From contig CM038916.1 of assembly GCA_021904315.1 (NCBI GenBank), positions 18,001,897-18,065,896 on the forward strand: a stretch of DNA of 64,000 nt, in the 5' to 3' direction. Positions 37,919-51,503 of the stretch are shown in pieces. The notes under the pieces are model-generated. The model saw only the letters and a list, made by a program, of their open reading frames with translations. It searched no databases and had not been told where the DNA came from. Numbering within the stretch: the stretch's first letter is position 1; every line of letters starts with the position of its first letter. Position numbers and translations under genes: made by a program. This DNA is from Sphagnum magellanicum (taxonomy: Eukaryota; Streptophyta; Sphagnopsida; Sphagnales; Sphagnaceae).

Positions 37919-40117
37919 AAATGGCCATTTTACAACTGGTCCATGTGACTAAGTTTTAGTTGCAAGCGACATTTGCAACTAAAATTTTAATAGTCATGTT
38001 GGACAAGTCGCAAACGACACTAGTTGCAAACGACAATGAATTTTGGACGAAGGAAAAAGTCAACAAAATACGCCTTCATCCTTTGACTTGTCATATAGGT
38101 ATTGTCGTTTACAACTAAGATGCGACTTTTTTGGTGAACAATGGGAACAATTTATGTGTTGCCACGTGTCCCAACTTTTAATAATTATTATTTTTTTATT
38201 CTTTTGAAATAATCCAAGAAGTTTAATTTTTATGTTTATATGGTTTAAATTGTGACATGTGGAATATTAATTGAATTTGTCCAAATTCAATTTAAATCAA
38301 TATTTAAGTATGTAGGTTAAACTAGGTACCTACCTACCTACCCATATAGGCTAAACACCTATCTAAATAGGACCTATTTACCTACCTAGGCCAAATACCT
38401 ACTTAGGTAGGTATGTAGGTAGAAAAGTAGGTAGGTAAGTTAGGGAAGTATGTAGTTAAGTGTAAATACATGAATATTTATATTTTATTTTGGGTTAAGT
38501 CTTTTTCATTGGCTCATCCCATATGTCCATATTCTTAAATATGAAAATATAAAGACAAAACACCTTGTTTATATACTTTTCAAGATGAGGATGAAAGCCA
38601 AAACATACGGGATAAACATTTTAGTTGGAAGTCATTTGCGACTAAAAATGTTTAGTTGCAAATGATTTACAACTAAAAAGTTTATCCCATATGTTTTGGC
38701 TTTCATCCTCATCTTGAAAAGTATATAATTAAGTGGTAAGTGACAACTAATTAGCTAATTATTTAATGAATAAAAATAGAAAAATAAATTAATAAGCTAG
38801 TTAATTAATTATTTAACAACTAAATTAGATATTAATTAATTCACTTTATAAATTATCCAACTAACTAATTATTTATAATAATAATCATCAATATATTATG
38901 ATTATTGCATTAATTATTTAATTATTTAATACTAAATATTACTTAATTTATTAGCTATATAAACAATAATAATATTTAATTTTCATTATATATGAACTAT
39001 AATGATCTATCGACCAATTTCATTAACTAATAATTGGCTAATATTTAAATAATTAGCTAATTATTAATAATTAATAATTTATTATTTCATAACCAAATAA
39101 ATTAACATAATAACTGAAATATTCATTAATTAATAATTAATGATTATATAAATTAAGTAGTATTTTTTTAATCTAATAATATAATTAAAACCTAGCCTAG
39201 GCTAACTATTTTATTACAATTAATTGGCCAAAATGTAAATTTTCAGATTCAAATAACAATATTCAAATTGAAATGTCCATTTTTAGACTTAATTAATAAT
39301 TTTCAGACTAGAAATATTAATTTTGAAAATTCCAAATAATAATTTGGAATTGAAATTTCAGGTTCAAATCAAATGATTATTGAAAAGTTAAATGATTTTT
39401 TTTCGAAATTGAAATATAAATTTCCATATTCATATAAAAATATTCAAAATTAAAATGTCCAATTTTATAATCAATTAATAACCTTCTGAATTGAAATACT
39501 AATTTTTGGATTCGAAAACATGAATTTAGAATTCAAATATCAATTTTTAGATCAAAGAAGCCTTTTTGAATTTAAATTGAAAATATCATATTCAAATCAA
39601 AAAATTGAAATTCAAATAATCTTTTAAACAATTGAAATAACAATTTTCAGATTCAAATATCAAGTTTCAAATTCTAATATTGTTTTAAAAAACTAAAATA
39701 GTAGTTTTCATAATTGAAATATCAATTTTCAGATTTGAATTAAAAATCCAAAGTTCAAATATTAATTTTGAGATTCATTATATGAACAATATACATACGT
39801 ACGCATATATATATAATTTTAGTACATACATTAAAATACACCCGTAGGTCATTGTAGAATACCTTTAGGATGCAATTAATTTGGTGACTACTGCGACTAA
39901 TGGGACATATCAACCTATTAATGGATGAAAATGAATGTAAAATCGATCTAACCAATAGGATGAAAATTTTAATAATTGCATCATAGTTGTGAGAATGACC
40001 AAAATAGTTGAAATTTGGTTTTGTAGTTGCAAATATTCCCAAATCTAATTGCAAACGACTACAAATCGCATGTAGTCGTAAATGGAGTGGTTACATTTTG
40101 GCTGATTTCTACTAGTG
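37919..40117 (+). mobile_element. non-autonomous CACTA-like DNA element (about 2.2 kb)
   Basis: The left end is CACTAGTAAAAAATGGCC. The right end, read inward on the minus strand, is CACTAGTAGAAATCAGCC, so the termini are inverted repeats of CACTA type. Both subterminal regions are packed with copies of TAGTTGCAAACGAC-like words in both orientations (about 37960-38130 and 40030-40090), a hallmark of CACTA elements, which bind transposase there. The interior is AT-rich, has no transposase, and carries a hairpin (38569-38728) and a TACC/GGTA tract (38330-38450). Flanks (TGC before, CTA after) do not form the expected 3-bp target duplication, so a boundary may have decayed. A 99-codon frame near 39755-40054 is not a gene. 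Confidence 0.7.
38569..38728. repeat. nearly perfect inverted repeat (hairpin) inside the CACTA-like element
   Basis: Arms at 38569-38617 and 38680-38728 are each 49 bases and pair with one mismatch (ACATACGGG against ACATATGGG). The 62-base centre is itself an imperfect inverted repeat (TTTAGTTGGAAGTC...GACTAAAAATG, TTTAGTTGCAAATG...ACAACTAAAAA). If transcribed, the whole 160 nt would fold into one long stem. Confidence 0.9.
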
Positions 40118-43100
40118 CTACTGGATCTATACATGATTTGCAGTTCCTGGGGTTCTGACTACACTTCTGATCTTTCCTTCCTAGTCATGAGCATTCGCTT
40201 ACAAACACCCTGCAAACTTCTGCTCACACACACAGCTTGTGCTCATGGGCTTCCATGCTAACACATTCAATAGATCTCTGGCTTTGGATCTCACTCTATT
40301 CTTCTTTCAGACAATGCCACATGAAAACAAAATGCAATTCCTTGGCCGAGCTATTGGTGTAGCGAGAAAAAATCAGTAACCAGCTAAGAATGTTGGCAAC
40401 CAGCAGATCTCCTTTACTGCCTATGCATCTTCTAAGCTCCTCAACCACAGTCAGTGTTCCTCTCCTCTACTGGTTATTCTGCAGAAAAATTGAGGACCCC
40501 CTCCATAGCTCATCTCTTCAGCACCTCCAAACCGCCTTAGCTCATAATTGCAGCTCCATTCCTCACCATAATTCGGCGCCGCCTCTACCACGCGTGATCA
40601 CCCTCCATGCTCATTCAATAGTAGCTGCCATTCATTCCTTCCTGTACAACATCTCACACACACCCAGAGAGAGATTTCCCATGCATTTCCATGCAGTAGT
40701 AATGGAAAGACAGCCGCCACAAAAAAGAAATGGTTAATAAAGCAAACTTAACTTCCAAGATCAGGAAGTGTTCACACTGGCGTGGCGACTTAATTTCGTG
40801 TTACACAACTTTCTAATACCCGCCCACTCAGGTCTAAACACAAAATAGCCTATTAACAGCCTATTTTCACGTACCTATGAAGAGACCTTTGGGCCACCAC
40901 CTGTCAATTCTATGAGACATCTCAAAGTTTAGGGCTCCATAAGCCCCTTATTAGAATAAAGGGTTACATTAAAATCCCTCTAACGACGTATCAGAGATTT
41001 CCTTGTGTGTTAGGAGGACACCCTAAATTCATAAAGCACTGGGAGAAAATCTGTCGTGTATTTGGAGGGCACCTTATATTCATCAATTTCCAGCTTCTAT
41101 ACAAAATTGTATTATTTTCAGAAAATGTCGAAATTTTCAAAAAAAAAAAAGAAGCTTTTCTTAAAGAACAATTTTATTTTGATTTTTTACTTTTATTTTT
41201 CCTCAAAGAAATTTTATACCATTGTAGTAGTGGTATGATTTCATATTCAAAATTTTGAACATATTGCTTTGTCATGCCTTTTTGTGAGGGGTGAAAAAAA
41301 AAAAGGGTTCAACAATGAGTTACTATACTCCCTGATTGGATTTGATAACAAACTGCCAAGTAATTAATTAAAATTGAAAATTTAACTTCGACACTTGAAT
41401 TTTTAATTTTAAAATTTTCAATAGGTAATGGTTATATGAAATGATAAACACATTTATGTGATGTTTATCTTATAATAATTTAGTGATATTTGGCAGTAAT
41501 AATCATAATAATCATTTACAACTCAACATTGTACTAAATAATGAAATTGTTGTGCTTGATAGTTTCACTCAAATTTTGGCACGTTAGGCACCTATTTTTC
41601 AGAAAAATTTGAAATTTTCCAAAAATATTTAATTAGTGCCTAACTAGCTTAGGTACCAGGGTATCATACTCCTTGATCGGATTTGGCAATAAACTATCAA
41701 ATATTAATTAAATTCAAAATCTTAACTTCGGCAATTGGTTTTTTAATTCTGAAAATTTTGGCACATAATGGTTATAAAAAAAATAATGAACACATTCTTG
41801 TCATGTTTATGAGACTTGAGATTCTCAACCTTAAGATGTTAAGGTCTGCAGTTCAAAACCTAAAGTTGAAAATTTGCAGATCCATTATTTTATAAGAATT
41901 ATATATATATTTTGGCACAAGTAATAAGTAGAATGTCAAAAATTTGGCAAAAAGAAATTTAATTTAATTTGATTTATTCACCTCATATTAAATTATAATT
42001 AATTTTTTTGAATCTAATTTTAATATTTAATATTTATTTAAAATTTTAAATTCTAGTTAAACTTGGAGCTAGAAAAGAAATCAAGTTTGATTTTAAAAAA
42101 TGAATCACATGCGAAAATGAGTTGGGACATGCATATTTTTTATTAATCAAATTATAAGTTTTACTCAACAACTAATATATGGGACCTAATATTTTATTTG
42201 TGTATTTTATAAATCAAAGAGAAGTGTCTTTCTCCTAGAAAAAAACCTTTACAGCAAATAAAACTGGCCCAAAATTGCTAGATTAAAAAGAAAAACCTCT
42301 TACAAGTAGCTAGATTGTTATAACTGGTCTAGTAGTTAGTTGAAAACATAGAAAGATGCTTAAAATTTCTTACTTTCATATTTAATTTATAACCAAATTT
42401 AGCTAATCGAAAGAAATATAGATTTTTGACTTTTACATTTAATTTACAACCAAATTTGACTATTCAAAAAGATTTTTTTGGGGCTTTCAAATTTAATTTA
42501 TAGCCAAATTTGGCTAATCTTCGTAGCGATGATTGCCCACTTCCACTACTTATGTCACATTTTTTTTTAATTAAAAAAAAAAAAAAAAAGCAGACGTGTG
42601 TACACACACTAATCACCAATTACATTATGAAGGGATAAAGGCGTAGAAAATTAAGAGAATCTCTACCGCACAAGAATAAAGACCCCTTTTTAAGTTTACG
42701 GTCTTCTATTTTATTAGTGTATTACTAGGATGCAGGGCCCACAGATTTCCACTCATGGCTCTCAAGGGATGGAGGGGGGGGGGGGGAGGGCTCCAGCCAA
42801 TCACGAATTACCGAATCAAGCATGTGCGGACACCAATTATTTTATATAAGTAAAGTAGATGATGGAAAATTAAATATTATTTCCCAATTTAAAAACGAAT
42901 TTATTTTTTGAAAATTTAATAATTATTCGTTTTCTCAATGTGGGAAACTGACCCTAGGCTGCGGTAGTATGACACACCCCTTGTTTAAAAAATAAATTAT
43001 AAAATATAAAATATAAAATATTCTCGAAAACCCCCCCTGACCCACAACCACTCACTCACCCACCCTCCCCCTCAAACTCCCGCTCAATCTACCCTATCTG

Positions 43101-43200
43101 AGTTAAGGGAAAAAGAAGGGAAAAAACATGATTGGCTAATCGATGATAACGTGAAGAGATATTTGGCTCCAAAGAAAGAAACCCCTTTTAGTAGTGTAAA
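40118..43200. other. intergenic DNA, upstream of the phosphorylase gene
   Basis: 40137-40860 is more balanced in composition and includes an unsupported 115-codon + frame (40390-40737). It might be a fragment of an unknown gene. 41327-41470 and 41667-41815 are diverged copies of one segment (ACTCC(T)TGATTGGATTTG, TTAACTTCG(A/G)CA, TAATGGTTAT). A G-run lies at about 42775-42787. The rest is AT-rich without recognisable genes. Confidence 0.4.
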
Positions 43201-43204
43201 GGAT

Positions 43205-43640
43205 GCAATCAGTTAGTTAGTTGATTAGTCAGTCAGTCAGTCAGTAGTCAGTCAGTTAGTTGATTAGTTAGTGATGCTCTTCTCTTGAATCAGTTAGTTG
43301 AGGTAGTTGATTAGTTAGCTAGTTAGTGACCCTCTTCTTTTGAGTGTCAGTTAGTTATCTAGTGTTGCTCTTCTCTTGAGTTTAGTTAGTTAGGTAGTTG
43401 GTTAGTTAATAAATTAACTAGTTAGTGATGCTCTTCCCTTGAGTCTCAGTTAGTGATGCTCTTCTCTTGAGTGTCAGTTGATTAGTCAGTCAGTGACATT
43501 CTTCTCTTGAGTTGTCAGTCAGTTGAGTAGTTAGTTAGTTAGTTAGTTAGTGACGTTCTTCTCTTGAGTGTCTGCCAGTCAGTTAGTCAGTCAGTCAGTT
43601 GATTAGTTTGTTAGTTAGTGATGTTCTTCTCTTGAGTGTT
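43205..43640 (+). repeat. minisatellite upstream of the phosphorylase gene
   Basis: Eight copies of a core like GATGCTCTTCTCTTGAGTGT (near 43272, 43327, 43363, 43427, 43454, 43495, 43552 and 43619) are separated by variable (AGTT)n/(AGTC)n runs. Spacing is irregular, 27 to 67 bp. It ends about 110 bp before the first likely leader splice donor of the gene. Confidence 0.85.
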
Positions 43641-44589
43641 TTTCCCGAGCGGCAGCAAAACGCAGGCTCCATAGCGTTCTGTGTACGTGCGGCGTCTCGT
43701 CGGACCTTCTTCGTCGCAGAGCGCACGCCTGCCCGCCCGCACGCTCGCAAGGTACTGTTTCTCTTCTATTTCTCTTGTTGCTTTGAGCACGACAATAAAT
43801 AAGATGTAGTCACTGCTTTGCTTTCAGGAAAACAGTCAACTCCAATCGGAAGAGATCAGGGAAGTAGCAGCAGCAGCAGACTACAAGTAGTAGTATGCGA
43901 TTGGCGTTTTTTTTGGGCTTTCTTGTGTTTTTGTTCTTTTTTCGCTCCCCTGCAATTTCTCTTCTCTCTTTCTCCCTTGTCAGCTCTCTGCATTTGTAAA
44001 TGTTTACGTGAACAGATACAATGATGCTCTTTTATGCTTGAGGTTTGTCGTCAGAGAGTGTCTGGAAGAAGAGACGACAATAACAGGAAGGAACCAGGAC
44101 CTAGCATTTTGCTTCCTGTCGCATCGTTTCTTCTTCCATCGTAAGTTTTGGATATAGTCAGTATCTCTCTCTTTTTCTTTTTTTTGGTTTCTCGTTCTCT
44201 AGCTGGTGTTCTTGAAAGGGACGATTTGCTGTAAATGGTAGGGATGCTGCCTCGTTATGAAGCCATTTCTTCTTAGTATGGTCTTCCTTGCTCATCAGGA
44301 CAAATTAATAGCTTTGTTCTTCAGCTGTTTTTTTATCGAAGCGCAGTTGAGAACGCGAGTTTGCAATTTCCTTACCCGTTATATAAGAGAATTGATCTAT
44401 AAAATTCTAGATCGGTGGATTATTATCTTTCTTGAATTACGGACCCTATCGCTTTCCGGCTTCGTGGAAGTCCGGTCGTGAATTTCATGGAGAAGCGTCT
44501 TTAGCTCAGAAACAGAAGCTTTTTCAGTTCAAAATTCTCATTATCGTGATAAAGGTCTCATTGTACAGGAAGCGAGGAGGGTAGAAAAA
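43641..44589 (+). promoter_or_regulatory. promoter-proximal region and 5' leader with two likely introns
   Basis: A GC-rich patch (43650-43750) precedes a possible short intron 43752-43827 (G|GTACTG...TTTCAG). A longer one, 44141-44568, runs from ATC|GTAAGTTTT to TTGTACAG|GAAGCGAGG. The latter puts the start codon 21 bases into the following exon. Leader introns are common in plant housekeeping genes. Transcription start not determined. Confidence 0.5.
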
Positions 44590-47500
44590 ATGGCGCCTAA
44601 CTTACCGGCAAGCGTCAATGGAGGCACTATTGCAACGGAGTCGCAAGTGGAGCCTCTGCCGGAGACGACAACTCTTCCTCCAACAAGATCTGTACCTGCC
44701 ATCGCTCACCCGACCCCTGAAGATGCGTTTGGGGTTGCTGCCAACATCAAGTACCACGCTCAATACAGTCCACATTTCTCACCATTCAAGTTTGACCCAG
44801 AACAGGCCTTCTATTCTACAGCCGAGAGTGTCCGAGATGCTCTGATACAGGTACCCGTGTAGAGCCTTTGTAGTTTTCTCTTTGAAGCCTATCACCAATT
44901 TTCCGGAAGACCCATTTTCTGAAGCCCCATTTTCCTTCTTCTGTGAGGATTTCTCTTTTCTGGTTCTTATAGAAAATTGTTCCAGTTTCTCACTCCAGCA
45001 CACACAGACTGTTGTGAATGTTCTTATCCAATTCTGACATTATGATATATTGGTTTGGGAAACTTATCCAAATAGCACTATACTGAACAAGTGCCCATTT
45101 TTCTTGAGAAATGTTCATTTTGTTTTCTATGCTGACCTAGTGCCCTTTTTTTTCCCATTTCCTGTGTTTGCCTTCTGTGCATTTGAATCAGTTAACAATG
45201 GTGCAAAGGTCTGGCCCACAGGTTGGAATCATTGTTATTTACAGTTCATCAAGACCATGTGGACAACACTGTTTGAACACAGAGTTTTGTGAAAGAGTGC
45301 ACCATGCTAACATTGTACTCCTTGGCAATGGCAGAGATGGAATGATACTTATGCTCACTTCCACAAGATTGACCCAAAGCAAACCTACTACATCTCCATG
45401 GAGTACTTGCAAGGTCGGGCACTCACCAATGCCATTGGAAATCTCAACCTGACTGATGCTTATGCTGGTGCCCTTTCAAAACTTGGACATGACCTTGAAA
45501 TTATAGTGGAGCAGGTATAGGTTTTTCATCATGTACAACTCTTTTCCATGGTGAGCTTTTATTTGTGTAAGACTTCACTTGCAAGCTTGATGCAGGGTAT
45601 TCTGCATTCAAGAGTGTCATGAATTCTAGATACATGCCATGTGTCCAGATTCCGACTCACTTTCTTGCTAGTAATGTCAAGTAGTTGCTGTCTCCTGTTT
45701 GGTTACCCTTTTGACCCTCCATCTCCTTTCTTTCCACTTGCTCTCCAGTTATTCTCATGTCATGTGGCTGCCATGTGTTGGCAGAATTATAAAGCAGTTC
45801 TAGATGATAGTACCTCATCATCTATTTCTTTCTCCTTGCTTGATTTGTATCAGATTACTGTGTAACAGGAGCGGGATGCAGCATTAGGCAATGGAGGGCT
45901 GGGTCGGCTGGCTTCCTGCTTCCTGGACTCTATGGCAACACTCAACTTACCTGCATGGGGTTATGGCTTGCGATACAAGTATGGCCTCTTTGCACAGCGC
46001 ATAACCAAGAAGGGCCAGGAGGAATATGCTGAAGACTGGCTGGAGGTTTGTCATTTTGATTCGTATGACTGGTAGACATGACTATAGGTGTGGTATAATC
46101 TAGAGCGTCCTCTTGAGAGTTGCAATTATAATGAAATTATGGCTATCAGTTCCATTTTCAGTTTATGTCTTCCCTGCACCCTTCTCCATACTCCTGGGTG
46201 CCATGTTTAAAGGTAGCATCTAACAGACTGTCTTCCTTGTTTGCTGTTTCTTGATTTCATAGCTTTGTATGAATCCAATACTTTATTTTGTTACATTGGA
46301 GGATGAGGTTGGTCCTTTTACAATCTTGCTCATGTAACACTGTGCTACTTGTCAGCCTTATGCAATGCTTCTCTCTTAAGCTATTGTGTGGCTTGAAAAA
46401 TTTGCAGAAGTTTAGCCCTTGGGAGATTGTGCGACATGACATTGTTTATCCAATTCGATTCTTTGGCAAAGTTCAAGCTGAATCAGATGGCTCGTGAGTA
46501 AATCCTCTGCATCATATTCTGAGCATGCTTATTGTTATGAGTTTGCCTTGGTTGGTCCTGTAACTGTCATGCATGTCTGTGAACTAATCCTGAGGTAATG
46601 ATGTTCACCTATCAGGCGCAAATGGGTGGGAGGAGAGGTTATGCAGGCTCTGGCCTATGATGTCCCAATCCCAGGTTACATGACCAAGAACACCATCAGT
46701 CTTCGTATTTGGGAGGCAAAGGCACCACCACAGGACTTCGATTTGTATTCTTTCAATTCAGGGGAGCATGAAAAGGCAGCCATCTTGCAGTCCAAGGCTA
46801 ACCAGGTAAATCTCTTAGTGTGCTGTTGACTTTGAAGCATGAGAAGATTGAAACTCCACCAGCATAGACGTTGTAGCTGTTTTCCTGAGGACATGGTTCC
46901 ATGCATGTTTGCCTGCAAAAGATAGAAGTTTCTGCTGGACTAGAGAATCTCGAAACTAATTTGTAGCATATTGAACTTTCTTTTCTTTTTTCAAATAGTA
47001 CCTCATGGCATACCAAGTTTTGGTTAAGTGGTGGAACTTTTTAAGTGTGTCCTAAATTAGCTGACCATGTCTGACATGTTTATATAGTCATGATCAAACT
47101 ATACAAAGCTGTCATTCACAGATGTTGTGATTGGGGATGCAGATTTGTGCTGTTCTTTATCCAGGTGATGCCACTGAGGATGGAAAGCTTCTTCGTCTTA
47201 AGCAGCAGTATCTGCTCTGCAGTGCCTCACTACAGGTCTATTATTGGCCTTGAGTTCCTACCTTAATAGACCTCATTGTGTAGTAGCAAAGGTTGAAAAT
47301 TATGCACCAGGACCATAGGTGACCACCCTTAGGGAGATTGAAAATGTAGAGTCAAAATGTCAAGTTTCTGAGAATCAGTAACTTGAAAGTGAAGTTTCCA
47401 CACAGCCGAATTGTCAACCAATATCCAAATTTTGCCTCTGCCTTGATCTTGTTATAACCAAGATGGCTACACAACAGACGTGTAGAACAGAGAACATTAA

Positions 47501-50500
47501 AAGTAAGAACCCTTGAACCTTGGCAGCTTGCTGCATGCAAAAGATGTCATTGTAGGTTAAATGGTTGGAATTTTCCAAGGGTGTGGGTCTGAGAGCAAGG
47601 ATGTAAGTGATATTATTGTGGAGATGGAAGGAGGAGGTAACTTGAGTCAACCTGAGGTAGGAGTCAACCTCAAGTTACACAAGAGAGTCTCCTACCTCAA
47701 CTTGCAACATCTTGTGCTGAACTGAGAACATTTTATTACGGTTATTCAGGATATCATAGCAAGGTTCAAGGAACGGCGACCTAAGCATGCTATTAAGTGG
47801 ACTGACTTTCCAAGCAAAGTTGCAGTGCAAATGAATGACACACACCCTACACTTGCTATACCTGAGCTCATGCGCATACTCATGGATGAAGAGGGATTGG
47901 GCTGGGATGAAGCGTGGGCCATCACTGGCAGGTGTGCATCTTTCTTTCCCACAAATTTCTGATTTTACTGAGAGCAGTGGGTGCAGGAGACTGACAGAAC
48001 AGTCTGTTGCAAACCTACTGTGCCTAAGAAAGCTTTTGAGTTTGAATCATGGTACCCTGCTCCTTCATGTTTCCAGTTGTTGGAGCTCTGTAATCCATCT
48101 ATCCTGTAAGCTGAGGATACAGGAAAAATGTTTGTCCTCTAAGCTCTCTGCCTGAGGTATCTTAAGGTAGGATATATATTCTGTTTCTCTTGCTTGTGGC
48201 AAGATTCACAAGTCTGAAAAACACATTGGTTGTGACAGCACTGTGGCATACACAAATCATACAGTACTACCAGAGGCTCTGGAAAAATGGTCACAGGTTG
48301 TCATGGCCAAGCTGCTCCCAAGACACATGGAGATTATAGCAGAGATTGATAAGCAGGTGTGGTCTCCTAAATCTCTTGTCTATTTGCTTCTCTTGCTGCT
48401 GCTAGAGCAAAAGGTTTCAATAGCACATGTGTAGAAACTCCTTTACGGGGGTTTGCTCTCAGTGCTCAGACTCTTTACTAAACAACAACTTACTTGAGTG
48501 GTACTTCAGAGGACCCCAAAGTGAGTCATCCTCCTTTCAGATCACTTCATCTTACCACATGAACAATTATTTGTAGATTCAGTTACTTTGATCTCTGTTG
48601 ACATTGAAGTTACCAACTAGCATTGGGATCTTGTCTACATGAAGTTCAAGTTGGGTAATTTCCCTTACTACAATACTCATGGCATGATAACTCTTAAAAT
48701 GTCTGCAAAACTTCAATTTCACTTTGATACATTGCTCAAATGTTGTCTTTGTGTTGCAGTTTTGCCAAATGGTGAAGAGCAGTCGACCTGACCTAGTAAG
48801 CAAGCTTGAGCAAATGCGAGTTCTGGATTCTAATCCTCATAAGCCAGTTGTTCGCATGGCTCACTTGTGTGTTGTGTCCTCTCATACTGTAGGTTCTACT
48901 ACCCAGAGCTCTCCTTCACGATTTGCTTATTTTTCAGTTAACTGTGGCAGTATTCTTGACATTTTGTGTCATGTGATAGAACCCAGGTGTATCGAAATGT
49001 TTTATTGAGGCTATTTAAATGGGAGCCTATACTAAGCAAGAAGAATGTTCCTGTTGGGATGGTGTCATAGGTCAATGGTGTGGCGGAGCTGCACAGTGAC
49101 ATCTTGAAGAGGGAGCTGTTTTCAGATTTCTGCTCCTTGTGGCCCAATAAGTTCCAAAATAAGACAAATGGTGTGACTCCACGTCGGTGGCTGTGCTTCT
49201 GCAGCCCAGAACTAAGTGCAATCATCACGAAATGGCTTCAAACTGATAAATGGGTTACAAATCTTGATCTTCTAGCTGGCCTCCGTCAGGTATGCAAAGT
49301 TTCTAGATCTCTCTCCCCATGCCACCCACTTGCTAAACTTCTTCTCACTTAACTTTCGTGCCAATTTTGCAGTTTGCAGATGATGAACAGCTACATAAGG
49401 AATGGGAGGCAGCAAAGTTTGCAAACAAAGTTCGTCTAGCAGAATACCTGTTGAAGGTGACAGGTGTAAAAGTGGACCCAACATCTCTGTTTGATACACA
49501 GGTCAAACGAATCCATGAGTATAAGCGGCAGTTTTTGAACATACTGGGTGTAATTTACCGCTACAAGAAGATGAAGGTACTGCCAGAGCTCTCTGTTTCT
49601 CTATTCCATTAAAATCTAACTTGAGAGAGACATCATAGAAGATCTTGGACAGCAAAAGGTGGAAGACATCTCTGCCTCTCAATGAAGGCGTAAATTTTAT
49701 GGAGTAAGCCCACCTGCCAGTAAAATCATTTGATACATGACTGCAAGGACCACTAATGTGAGAGGTAGTTGTCAAAGTTGTAATTGTTTACAATACTCTC
49801 ACAATAATTTGGATAAGAATACATGACTCCATTTATAGGTCAGAGTTAATTTCCCTTGTTTACTAACCTCACAATGTGTTCTTTTATTCTAAATGGACCT
49901 TTGTTATTCCATCATCATGGTTATACACATTTGTATATGATGGAAAGGAGAAATATGCTACTCAAACTGGGAAAGCTGTTGCATGACAGGAGATGGGCCC
50001 TGAGGAGAGGAAGAGGGTGGTGCCTCGAGTTGTCATGTTTGGTGGTAAGGCATTTGCCACATATGCCCAGGCCAAGCGAATTGTGAAACTTGTGACAGAT
50101 GTTGGTTCTGTTGTCAACAATGATCCAGACATTGGCAACCTTCTCAAGGTTATCATTCCACAAGCCCTGAAACTGATAAGTCTGTCTTTGACCATTGACC
50201 CTCTCTCCCTATCCTGGTGTCAGCTTCCAATGTTCCCAATGGTTTGAGGAGCAGAGCCTTTCTAGATTGCCAGACTGGTGCGCATGTGGAAATCTCCTTC
50301 CATCCAATTGATTTTTGTTATCAGGAGTACTCCCTTCACCAATTGAAACTCCCACTCTTAAGTTCTGGAAGATCTGATTAGGGCACAGGTTTAGGACATT
50401 TACCCAAATGTCCATGGAGTACATATGTTTTGTTTTAACATCCTGCATCTTGTGTGTATTAGCAAACTACCTGACCATTCTTTTCTCTTTGCAGGTGGTG

Positions 50501-51503
50501 TTTGTCCCCAACTACAATGTAACAGCAGCAGAGCTCATAATTCCAGCCAGTGAATTGTCACAGCATATCAGTACTGCAGGCATGGAGGCCAGTGGCACAA
50601 GCAACATGAAGTTTGCACTCAATGGATGTCTGATCATTGGTACTCTTGATGGTGCAAATGTTGAGATCCGTGAGGAAATTGGCAATCAAAACTTCTTCCT
50701 GTTTGGGGTGCAAGCAGATGATGTGCCTCGCTGCCGAGAGGAGAGAATGGCTGGACATGTATGTTCTATCTCTTTTCTCCCTTCAGTTCAGAGATGGCAA
50801 GCGATGCTAGTTTTTGGAGCAGTGCTTGAGAAAAATTCTTGGACATGCTTTTTCACTCAGCTCGTATTGATCACAACTGTCCAAATTATAGTGTACCAAG
50901 TTCAGTCCAAAGCTTTCTGACAATATTTCTTTTGTGACCTGGAACCTTGTACATGAATTGGCAGTTTACTCCAGATCCTCGATTTGAGGAGGCCAAACAG
51001 ATGATCAGGAGCAAGACTTTTGGTGATTTTGACTATGAACCTTTGTTAGATTCACTGGAGGGTAACAGTGGGTATGGCCGTGGAGATTACTTCCTGGTTG
51101 GAGTAGACTTCCCTTCCTATATTGAAGCTCAAAAGGAGATTGATATTGCATATAAGTACATCTCTCACCCTTCATTTGGCTAGTGTTCCTAATGAAATAT
51201 GCCTTCGAAAACCCATGCATTCTCTTTATCTCAGTTTTCAGAAGACACTCTTACCCCAAAGTTTACAGAAACAGCTTAAATCTCCTCTCCGAATTGTGAC
51301 ACTTCTAAGTTGCACTTGGGACTCATCTGTTCTTGACAGAATTTCTTATGTGTCTTGTTTTGTTGTTTGTGAGCAGGGACAGGAGACGTTGGAACCACAG
51401 CAGCATTCTGAGCACCGCTGGTTCTGGGAAATTCAGCAGTGACCGCACTATTTCACAATATGCTACTGACATTTGGAACATCCAGGAATGCCGAGTGCCA
51501 TAA
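44590..51503 (+). CDS. alpha-glucan phosphorylase, cytosolic type, 15 coding exons
   Basis: Catalyses reversible phosphorolysis of alpha-1,4-glucan to glucose 1-phosphate, with pyridoxal phosphate (GT35 family). Exons: 44590-44850, 45335-45514, 45869-46045, 46408-46493, 46616-46805, 47143-47235, 47750-47931, 48239-48356, 48760-48888, 49071-49289, 49373-49576, 49990-50148, 50495-50758, 50965-51155 and 51377-51503. All are joined by GT..AG borders in compatible phase, giving 859 aa. Landmarks in order: [101 protein letters not shown], and the cofactor site [14 protein letters not shown] with Lys at residue about 705. The ~80-residue insertion of plastid isoforms, expected near residue 455, is absent. 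The N-terminus lacks an obvious transit peptide. Both facts point to the cytosolic enzyme acting on maltose-derived heteroglycan. Length fits the family (about 840). No disruption seen. Confidence 0.96.

Noticed and set aside
40390-40737. 115-codon plus frame as a gene
   Set aside because: Low-complexity S/H/L-rich sequence, no signal peptide, no splice context, no family; kept only as an unexplained GC-richer patch.
43205-43640. CRISPR-like array
   Set aside because: Spacers are themselves AGTT/AGTC repeats of variable length, and the setting is a plant nuclear gene; it is a minisatellite.
50408-50920. 170-codon frame presented as one exon
   Set aside because: It reads from an intron through phosphorylase exon 13 (50495-50758) into the next intron; only the middle is coding.
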